The translations under genes were made by a program, and so were the position numbers. Source: Piliocolobus tephrosceles (Eukaryota; Chordata; Mammalia; Primates; Cercopithecidae). Taken from it: DNA of 64,000 nt. Positions 55,322-64,000 of the stretch are shown here, one piece after another (the first letter of the stretch is position 1; the number at the start of each line of letters is the position of its first letter). The notes below the pieces were generated by a model. That model was not told where the DNA came from, searched no databases, and was given only the letters and a program-made list of their open reading frames with translations. The DNA lies in the NCBI RefSeq assembly GCF_002776525.5, contig NC_045436.1, positions 47,142,616-47,206,615 of the forward strand, in the 5' to 3' direction.

Positions 55322-58300
55322 CTAAGATAGGGAATCTTTTCCCCATTTCTTGTTTTTGTCAGGGTCATCAAAGATAAGATGTTTGTAGATGTGTGGTCTT
55401 ATTTCTGAGGTCTCTATTCTATTCCATTGGTCTATACGTCAGTTTTGATACCAGTACCATGCTGTTTTTGTTACTATAGCCTTGTAGTATAGTTTGAAGT
55501 CAGGTAGTGCGATGCCTCCAACTATGTTCTTTTGCTTAGGATTATATTTGTTACACAGGCTCTTTTGGTTCCATATGAATTTTAAAGTAGTTTTTTTTTT
55601 TTTTTTTTCCCTAATTCTGTGAAGAGTGTCAATGGTAGTTTGATGGGAATAGAATTGAATCTATAAATTACGTTGTGCAGTATGGCCATTTTCACAATAT
55701 TGATTCTTTCTAGCCATGAGCATGGAACTTTTTCCATTTGTTTGTGTCCCCTTGTATTTCCTTGAGCAGTGGTTTATGGTTCTCCTTGAAGAGATCCTTC
55801 TTTTTTCAGTTGTTTAAAATAGCTTCAGAAGGAATGATACCAGTTCCTCTTTGTATCTCTGGTAGAATTCAGCTGTGAGCCCGCCTAATCCTGGGTTTGT
55901 TTTGGTTACTAGGCTATTTATTACTGCATCAATTTCAGAACTTGTTATTGGTCTATTCAGGGATTTGACTTCTTCCTAGTTTAGTCTCAGGAGGGTGTAT
56001 GTGTCCAGAAATTTATCCATTTCTTCCAGATTTTCTAGTTTATCTGGTAGAGGTGTTTATAGTATTCTCTGATGGTAGTTTGTATTTCTGTGGGATCAAT
56101 GGTGATATCCCCTTTATCATTTTTTTTTTTTTACTGTGTTTGTTTGTTTCTTCTCTATTTGTCTAGCTAGCTGTCTATCTATTTTATTGATTTTTTTTTT
56201 CAAAAACACAGTTCCTGGATTCATTGATTTTTTGAAGGGTTTTTCATGTCTCTTTTTCCTTCAGTTCTTCTCAATTCTTAGTTATTTCTTATCTTCTGCT
56301 AGTTTTTAGATTTGTTTGTTCTTGCTTTTCTATTTCTTTTAATTGTAATGTTAGGGTGATGATTTGAGATCTTTCTAGCTTTCTGATGTGGGCATTTGGT
56401 GCTATAAATTTCCCTATTAACACTGCTTTAGCTGCATCCCAGAGATTCTGGTACATTGTCTCTTTGTTCTCATTTGTTTCAAAGAACTTCTTGATTTCTG
56501 CTTTATTTTGATTATTTACCCAGGAGTCACTAAGGAGCAGGTTGTTCAATTTTATTCAATTTCCATGTAGTTTGTGGTTTTTAGTGAGTTTCTTAATTTT
56601 GAGTTCCAATTTGATTGCACTGTAATCTGAGAGACTGTTATGATTTCAGTTCTTTTGCATTTGCTGAGGAGTGTTTTACTTCCAATTATGTGGTCGATTT
56701 TAGAGTAAGTGCCATGTGGCAATAAGAAGAATGTATATTCTGTTATTTTGGGATGGAGAGTAACTTAGATCCACTTGATTGAGAGCTGAGTTAAAGTCCT
56801 AAATATCCTTGTTAATTTTCTGTCTTATTGATCTGTCTAATATTGACAGTGGTGTGTTAAAGTCTTCCACTATTATTGTGTGGGAGCATAAGTCTCTTTG
56901 TAGGTCTCTAAGAATTTGTTTTATGAATCTGGGTCCTCCTGTACTGGGTGCATGTATATGTAGGATAGTTAACTCTTCTTGTTAAATTGATCTTCTTGTT
57001 GAATGAATTACCATTATGTAATGCCCTTCTTTGTCTTTTTTGATCTGTGGCAGTTTGAAGTCTGTTTTGTCAGAGACTAGGATTGCAACCCTTGCTTTTT
57101 TCCACTTTCCATTTTCTTGGTAAATTTTCCTCTATCCTTTTATTTTGAGCTTAAGTGTGTCTTTCAACATGAGATGGGTCTCCTGAATACAGCACACCAA
57201 TGAGTCTTGACCTTTTATCCAATTTGCCAGTCTGTGTCTTTTAATAAGGACATTTAGCCTATTTACATTTAAGGTTGATATTGTTATGTATAAATCTGAT
57301 AATGTCATTATGAAGCTGGCTGGTTATTTTCCACACTAGTTGATGTAGTTTCTTCATAGTGTCATTGGTCTTTATATTTTAGTATGTTGTTGCAGTGGCT
57401 GGTACTGGTTTTTCCTTATAATATTTAGTGCTTCCTTCAGGAGCTCTTGTAAGGCAGTCATGGTAGTGACAAATTCCCTCATCATTTGCTTGTCTGAAAA
57501 GGATTTTATTTGTCCTTTGCTTACAAAGCTTAGTTTGGCTTCATAAGCCACATGAATATGAAATTAGAATATGAAATTCTGGGTTGAAAATTCTTTGCTT
57601 TAAGAATGTTGAATATCGGCCCCCAGTCTCTTCTGGTTTGTAGGGTTTCTTCTGAGAGGTCCACTGTTAGTCTGGTGGGCTTCCTTTTGTAGGTAACCTG
57701 CCCTTTCTTTCTGGCTGCCTTTAATAATTTTTCCTTCATTTCTACCTTGGAGAATCTGGTGATTATGTGTCTTGGGGTTGATCTTCTAATGGAGTATCTT
57801 AGTAGGTTTCTTTGTATTTCTTAAATTTGAATGTTGGCCTGTCTTGCTAGGTTGGGGAAGTTCTTCTGGATAATATCCTGAAGTGTGTTTTCTAGCTTGG
57901 TTCCATTCTCCCTCTTTCAAGTACTCTAATCAGCTGTAGGTTCAGTCTTTTTACATAGTCTCATATTTCTTGAAAATTTTATTCCATATTTCTCGAAGGT
58001 TGTGTTGGTTCCTTTTCATTGATTTTCCTCTAGTCTTGTCTGCCTATCTTATTTCACCAAGATAGTCTCCAATCTCTGAAATTATTCTACTTGATTTATT
58101 TGGCTATTGATACTTGTGTATGCTTCACAAAGTTCTTGTGCTGTGTTTTTCAGCTCCATCAGGTGATTTATGTTCCTCTCTAAACTGTTTATTCTAGTTC
58201 GCAGCTCCTGTTAACATTTTATCACGGTTCTTAGCTTCTTTGTCTTGGGTTAGAACATTCTCCTTTACCTCAGTGAAATTTGTTGTTACCCACCTTCTGA

Positions 58301-59758
58301 TGCCTACTTCTGTCAATTTATCCATCTCATCCTCCGTGCAGTTCTGTGCCCTTGTTGGAGATGTGTTGCTATCATTTGGAGGAGAAGAGGCACACTGACC
58401 TTTGGGGTTTTCATCTTTTTTTTTTTTTTTTTTTTTTTTATTGATTCTCTCTCATCTTCATGAGTTTGTCTGGTTTCAATCTTTGAGGCTACTGACCCCT
58501 GGATGAGGTTTTGGTGAGGACATTTTTGTTGATGCTGCTGTTGTTGCTCTGTTTGTTTTTCACCAATCAGCTCCCTCTTCTGTAGGGCTGCTGTGGTTTT
58601 CTGGAGGTTCACTTCAGGCCCTATTCATCTGGTTTGCTCCTGCACTTGGAGATGTCACTCGAGGAGGCTGGAGAACAGAAAAGATGGGTACCTGCTCCTT
58701 CCTCTGGGATCTCTGACCTCAAGAGGCACTGATCTGATGCCAGTAGGAATGCTCCTATATAGGGTGTCTGATGACCCCTGTGGGGGTCTCACCCAGTTGG
58801 GTGGCATGGGAAGCAGGACCCATTTGACAAAGCACTTCCGCTGTCCCGTGGTGGAGGGGATGTGCTGCTCTGGAGGGAAACCTGCTCTTTCGGGCTGCCT
58901 GGATTCCTCAGAGCTAGCAGAAGGAAAGACTAAGTCTGCTAGTTCACAGTGACTATGGCCACCCCTTTCTCTAGGGGCTCAGGCTCAGGGAGATCAGAGT
59001 TCTGTCCCTGAGCCCCTGGCTGGAGTTGTAGGGAGGCCTCGCCCAGTGAGGAGGGATGGGTCAGTGTCTGGTTTAAAGAAGCAATCTGGCCATAGTCTGC
59101 CATAGCTGGTGTCTGGGCTGTGGGGAATGCCTCTTGGGACCCTGTCATCCAGCCTCCCTGGCTTCAGCAGGGGAAAAGTGTGGCCTGGAGCTTTTGTGAT
59201 GGCTGCCGCCCTTCCCCACTGGGAATTTAGTGTGTTAGGTAGCTAGCAGCTGCAATGTTGGCTGCTGCTCCTCCCCCAAGGAACTCATAAGGCTTAGACA
59301 GCAAGCAACAGCAGCAGTGGTGATGCCGCCCCTCCCCCCACAAGCTTGGCAGACTTAAGCAGATTCCAGTCAAGTGGCTCTTGAGAATCTGCGTGGCTCT
59401 GTGGTTGGGACCCTAGGCCCTGGTGGCATGGGTTCATGAGTGGGATCTTCCTGATCTATGGGTTGCACAGTTCCTTGGAAAAAGCAAGGTTCCCCAGGCT
59501 GGGTAGCACACTTACTTCCTGCCTCCCTTGTCTGGGTGTGGGGGCTCCCCTGCCTTGTGTGGCTCTCAGGTGGGCAGCCACACCACACTGCCCTTCCTTT
59601 TTCTCTCTGGATCATGCCAGCCGCCTATCAGTCCCGATGACAGAACTGGACACTTTGGTGGCTGGTACAGGATTTTATGCTCTTTTGCTTCTTTTAGATG
59701 AAAGCCTCTGATCACCACTGCTTCTAGTTGGCCATCTTGCCGCCCCCCTCCCCGCCCC
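55322..59758 (-). mobile_element. antisense L1 lacking its 3' end and part of ORF2
   Basis: The 5' end near 59745-59758 (GGCGGCAAGATGGCCAACTAG on the minus strand) and a ~1.4-kb 5'UTR are present, then ORF1 (~58330-57400) and ORF2 from about 57290. ORF2 jumps at ~55812 from the 'ttcagaaggaatgataccag' region to 'ccttgaagagatcc', skipping roughly 1 kb, and ends at 55322 well before the 3'UTR. No A-tail or target-site duplication is visible. An older L1PA or L1PB-type element. Confidence 0.88.
57400..58330 (-). pseudogene. L1 ORF1 remnant
   Basis: The 57739-57530 frame retains the conserved C-terminal RNA-binding domain (EETLQTRRDWGPIFNILKAK). Upstream frames are broken by stops and shifts. Derived from the antisense L1 at 55.3-59.8 kb. 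Confidence 0.75.
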
Positions 59759-59761
59759 CCA

Positions 59762-60240
59762 ATAAATTCCTGTACTTTTTTTATCTTAAAGGGAGAACTA
59801 TGTAGGGATTTTTAAAACATTTCATTAAAAGTGATTTTAACTAGAAAAAAATTAAATTTGTGGTAGGAATGGCAAGTTTCATTCTTATTGAAAGGACTTT
59901 TTTTTCTTCATATTTTGGTCGTAATAAGCACTCACTAAATGAGAGCACAAAACTAAACAAAACAAAAGTAAACGAATAGAAGTTTTTAACTTTCTATTCA
60001 CTACTATTGAAAACACTGTGTTTAAGTATCTTTATGCTAACTCCCCTTTTCCCTGCTTCTTTTTCTAAGATAGTGTCACTTGTGTGAGAAAAAGGGTCTC
60101 ACATGACCATGTGGCATGGGACAAATGGAACTGGTTGGACTCATGCTGTTACTGAGTGGATACTTGCTATCCTCCATTGAGACACAGCAATCCTGGCCCA
60201 GTCACTGCTCTCCCTTCTGGCTAGAGTAACCTGTAGCCTA
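59762..60240. other. unique intronic sequence
   Basis: No repeat recognised. Confidence 0.45.
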
Positions 60241-60440
60241 AGCTTGTCCAACCTGCGGCCCCAGGATTGCTTTGAATGTGGCCCAACACAAATTTGTAAA
60301 CTTTCTTAAAACATTATGAGTTTTTTGGTGATTTTTTCCCCTAGTTTATCAGCTGTCTGGTAGTGCATTTTATGTGTGGTCTAAGACAATTCTTTTTCTT
60401 CCAATGTGGCCCAGCAAAGCCAAAAGATTGGACACCCTTG
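60241..60440 (+). mobile_element. hAT-type MITE, nearly complete
   Basis: 'agcttgtccaacctgcggcccc...ttgaatgtggcccaacacaaatttgtaaactttcttaaaacattatgag...gtgtggtctaagacaattctt...gatttggacaccc'-type order, with inverted ends CTTGTCCAA and TTGGACACC. A well-conserved common mammalian/primate hAT MITE. Family name uncertain. Confidence 0.75.
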
Positions 60441-63160
60441 CTACATAGATTGTCCTCTCTCATGCTTTCTGATTAACTGGCCTCATCTTGTCTCTAGATG
60501 GCAAAGAAAACCTACTGAGTTTTGGCCATATCCTCTATTTGCTTCTTGGCCTAGAAAGTCAACACTATAACCTCTGCTGCAGGGTCACCATATCCCTTTT
60601 ATAAGAAACATGTGCTAGGTCTCAGCTCAGCTTCCTTTTTATCCACACGTTGAGAGCCAGTAGTCTTTTCTCAGGTTCATCCATGAGTGAGAGGAGCAGA
60701 GGGAAACGCTGGATTTAAACTGAGGCCATGTCCCTCTGTCCATCTAATTTTTGGACTCTCTTCCACTCCCAATAGAAAGTTCAAAGTTTTCACAGGGACA
60801 ACCTGAAAGATGGCTCCTCCTATATTTGCAATAGAGACAGGACATCCACTTGCCATCCACCAGTGAGTTCTCCTCCCTTCAGGGATTTAAAGTCCTAGAC
60901 AGGAGCACCACTCCCTGAACCCTGACTTGGTCTCCCTTACCTTTCTTTGTCTACCTCTGATTCCAACTTCATGGATTTCAAGAGTGTCTTCAGCTCATTA
61001 TGTAAAAATTTTGGAATTTGACCATCCAGGTACATCACTGTAGTTCACTAAAGGAGAGGTAGAGGGTTTAGCACACCTTGTTTCTTCAAACTTGTTTTGC
61101 CATTTTCTACACTGGACTAAAAAATAACATGTCTTGGTCTCTATAGATGACTGTGAGGTAAATAAGTTGCATTATTTAATATTTGCAAAGTGATTGCCCT
61201 CATTACAACTTTTTACGTGTAATCACTAAGAAATCTGACACCTCTTACTGCTCCTTTCATCTTCTGTACTTTTTATTTTAATCTCTTTATTTTTCTTATT
61301 TCTTTTAATCTCTATTTCTGTTGTATGTTATAACCATAGGTAAATGCTCTATTTAACAGTGAAAAATGCAGTTACTTTCATGAGCTTTGTGAGTAATTCC
61401 TTCTGAAGTGTGTGCTTGGATAACAAGTACCAAATCTTAAGTTTGTCCTCAGTGAAAATAAACGAATATCAAGAGGTTATCTCATAATTCTTGTTTTGTG
61501 TATTTAACTTCATTCTCTCTAAAATTGAATTTATTTTCAGTTAGCGAATTAGTTTTGCATGGGTAGTATGCTTAAAATGGGACCACATTAATGAACCTTT
61601 GTAGATATCTTACATCAGTCTTCTCCTTCCATCCTCAAATTATACAAGTGCACATATACCGATACACAGAGTTAGACATTTATTTCATTAATTATTCACC
61701 GATAGTGTGCTGAAGTGTTATTTTGCTAGGATTCATCATACTGCCTCCTTTTCGCCTTTGAAGATGACTGATCAAGATTGTGGATTGAGTCTTTGGTCAA
61801 GAAATATAGTGAAGTTAACAAATTATATAGTCCTCACGTCCAAGTCACACATGCCTTGCAGTCTGCTACAGATATTATCTCACTGTTAGCATTTGTCATA
61901 GGTCTTTGGGAGAACGTGGTGCTATGAAGTGTGTGTGTTCTTATCAGAAAAGACTTCTAAATTTAATGGTAAAAAAAAATTAGGAGGCGTGATCGTTGTT
62001 CAAGCTTTATTATTAGTTCAAAACATAATTTTTAAATTGATGGATTTGGTCTAATTGATGGTGCAATAGCCTTCTATCCCCAGAAATATTCTTGATTGCA
62101 TCCTTATAAGCCAATATGTATTTATCCATAATTTTATTCTACTATTTTCTAAAAATTCAGGAAGTTTTTTGAATTTAATTACTGCCAGATTTTTTCAAAC
62201 TAGAGCTGAATTATAAATGAAACCACTTTACCAAGAACCACAGAGTGAGGATGTTGGTTTGTGAAGTTTGAGACCTTATTAATATTCCAAACCAAACTTG
62301 ACTACTGCTACCTCATTACATGGCATTGGACAGATATTTAAATATTTTTAAACATTTTAATTCAGCTGGTAACTTGATTTAAAACAAATTGTTGCTCATA
62401 TATATCATGCTAAATATCAAAATGAATTTGTAAGTATTTGAGGCTGTCTGTATGACAGGGCATTAAATTCTTGGAGTGTCTTTCTCCATGCTAATTTTCA
62501 TCAATTTTTCTATTGCTTTCATTTCCCCTTGAGCTTTAGCTTTTTAGAAGAATGATTCATTCTCTTCAGCATATACCATGATCATTAAACAATTACACCT
62601 TTATCAAGCAGAGCAGCAAAAGACTCCATGGATAATAATGAGGTTGGAAACTCTCCTGTATAACCTGTTGGCTCATCTTGGAAGAAGAATGTTATGCCAA
62701 ATTATTTTTTATGTGGTCAGTAATAATGTTCTAACAAGGGTGGATGGAGAGATGAGCATAAAGGGCAATTCTAATGGAAAGAACGATAGTAATATTCATC
62801 TTGCCAAAACATGGTAATGTCTTGACAAGATGCTACATGCTCTTGCTGCTAAATTAGGTTTTATACTAAGTTAGCAGCCTCTACAGCTATCTGCTATCTT
62901 TCAGAATGAACTAGAAGAGAAATAATATACCTGTCATGTTTTAGAAATCTTTCATATGACTATGTAATAATTGCCTTGAGAATACCTATTCAACCTAGAC
63001 TTTATGATGCGTTAATTGTGTGGAATGGTCCTGAAAGTATGAGTGGAGTAGGCAGGAAGAAAGTTTACTTGAATGTAGTTGCAGTCTCTACCTATCTTTA
63101 ATTTTTAGCTTTGTACTGAACTCCAATATGACTGAAATTTTAACTTTTGATGTTTCCTAG
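60441..63160. other. unique intronic sequence upstream of the start exon
   Basis: AT-rich, non-repetitive. The last ~30 bases carry the branch/pyrimidine region and acceptor (TGTTTCCTAG at 63151-63160) of the INPP4B exon. Confidence 0.5.
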
Positions 63161-63376
63161 GTACAGAATTCAGAGTGGGATATCAGATCTTTAGTGTGAA
63201 GATACATCTACATTAAACCAGAAATCACTGGAAGTGACATTGGGACAAGAAAATTTGGAAAATTTTAAAACTGTGAAGGTTGATCATGGAAATTAAAGAG
63301 GAAGGGGCATCAGAAGAAGGGCAGCACTTTCTTCCTACAGCCCAGGCCAGTGATCCCGGGGACTGTCAGTTCACAA
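63161..63376 (+). other. INPP4B: INPP4B exon with 5'UTR and start codon
   Basis: A 216-nt exon bounded by the acceptor ...TTTCCTAG|GTACAG and donor ACAA|GTAAGTATG. The first 125 nt are 5'UTR. The start ATG at 63286 has A at -3 and G at +4 (strong Kozak context), and an in-frame TGA stands at 63274-63276, fixing this as the first codon. The gene is transcribed on the + strand, so everything upstream in the window is 5' intronic or alternative-promoter territory. Confidence 0.85.
63286..63376 (+). CDS. INPP4B: INPP4B, first coding segment (30 codons, partial)
   Basis: Translation begins MEIKEEGASEEGQHFLPTA and ends ...DCQFT plus one base, so the intron is phase 1. I recognise this as the N-terminus of inositol polyphosphate-4-phosphatase type II. 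That enzyme is a cytoplasmic/membrane-recruited phosphatase that removes the 4-phosphate of PtdIns(3,4)P2, restraining PI3K-AKT signalling. The short acidic N-terminus precedes a C2 domain; the catalytic CX5R site is far downstream and outside the window. Residue 22 is Ser (AGT). From memory the human protein has Asn here, which would be a one-base, conservative difference. The identification rests on recalled sequence, not a search. Only the exon and frame are seen directly. Confidence 0.85.
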
Positions 63377-64000
63377 GTAAGTATGTGTGTATCCCTCCCT
63401 GTTTTTGCATCTAAAGATGCAAATTGGATCGACGAAACATACACATATATATATGTATTCATAGATTCATAGGAACTTCGGTTATAACAAATGGCATGAA
63501 ATTACCTAAATATTTTTTCCTTTGCACTATTTACCTTGGTGGTGTGAGTGTATGATATGCCTCTCATCTTTTGTCTTGGGTAAGATAGATGATAATCCAT
63601 GAAACGGTTAAATATCAAGTAACAAGATCAAAGCTCTTGAATATATATTAAGAGCCAAATACTTTGTAAGTATACCTTCTAGACACTAATACTTTCTAAG
63701 AATAACTTCTATTGGTATTTATATAATCTTATATGGGAATATTTTTTATACTGTAGAAATTCTCTCTTTAAACCCAAAAGGAAGTTAAGTTGAAAGCATT
63801 AAGAAAAAAATGGTTACACTGGAAATTTAGACTGTCACTGCCATACCAAAGAGCACTAAGCCACAAATACAGAGCCAGTGGAGATTTGGTCAAGTTTGCA
63901 TGTGAACATTAAAATTCATTTTTTATTACTCAAGTAATTAAAATCATTGGAAGAATTGTATGTTTGCTTTTATACTTAAAATTCTAGGGTTTGGGTTTAA
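63377..64000. other. INPP4B intron after the start-codon exon
   Basis: Begins GTAAGTATGTG, a near-ideal 5' splice site. The rest is AT-rich unique sequence to the window end. Confidence 0.75.

Noticed and set aside
58593..59711. + and - frames of 69-119 codons near the 5' end of the second L1
   Set aside because: They lie in an L1 5'UTR and reflect its GC-rich composition.

Overview
The window is nuclear DNA from a primate, most likely an Old World monkey. It has the usual primate mix of Alu, L1, MIR, L2, MaLR, HERV-K-type and hAT repeats. At least two young Alus carry a GATCCGGCCACTG-type right arm that I associate with cercopithecoid AluY lineages. There is no bacterial, plasmid or viral gene organisation. 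Two N runs (35733-35742 and 42587-42686) mark it as a draft assembly.

One protein-coding gene is recognisable. At 63161-63376 on the + strand lies an exon with 125 nt of 5'UTR and the first 30 codons of an ORF starting MEIKEEGASEEGQHFLP. I recognise this as the N-terminus of INPP4B (inositol polyphosphate-4-phosphatase type II). The rest of the window is upstream 5'UTR-intron sequence of that gene plus about 620 bp of the next intron. A second possible 5' non-coding exon lies at 28468-28531. No rRNA, tRNA or CRISPR array was found.

Layout. 1-1182: 5' end of an antisense L1PA. 1.2-9.9 kb: unique intron with Alus, a small L1 tail, MER5 and other DNA-transposon relics. 9896-17465: a full-length antisense older L1 with a perfect 10-bp target-site duplication (TSD) and about ten ~140-bp tandem units in its 5'UTR. 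17.5-22.4 kb: unique DNA, MIR and a decayed L1M. 22451-25252: a structurally complete MaLR provirus (LTR-internal-LTR, TSD AGGGC) with an Alu in one LTR. 27.1-28.2 kb: a MIR split by an LTR that is itself split by a THE1/MST LTR. 28.3-32.1 kb: mostly unique DNA with three unexpected short direct duplications. 32.8-37.5 kb: a decayed L1M carrying an Alu monomer, a sense L1 and a MER11 LTR. 40.3-41.5 kb: an L1 inserted into another L1. 41.9-44.5 kb: Alus and a split MER5A. 46-55.3 kb: L2, a long L1M with nested Alu, hAT and 5'-inverted L1, a MaLR LTR, and more L2/L1M. 55322-59758: an antisense L1 that keeps its 5'UTR but lacks its 3' end. 59.8-64 kb: unique DNA, one hAT relic and the INPP4B start exon.

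I found no clearly new biological system. The most unusual signals are (i) an old Alu whose A-tail position is occupied by a 27-bp copy of unique DNA from 1.7 kb away, with two more short duplications nearby; (ii) a pair of splice-site-bounded exon-like segments on the antisense strand at 18.2-18.65 kb; and (iii) an L1 5'UTR placed so that its antisense promoter would fire in the INPP4B sense direction.
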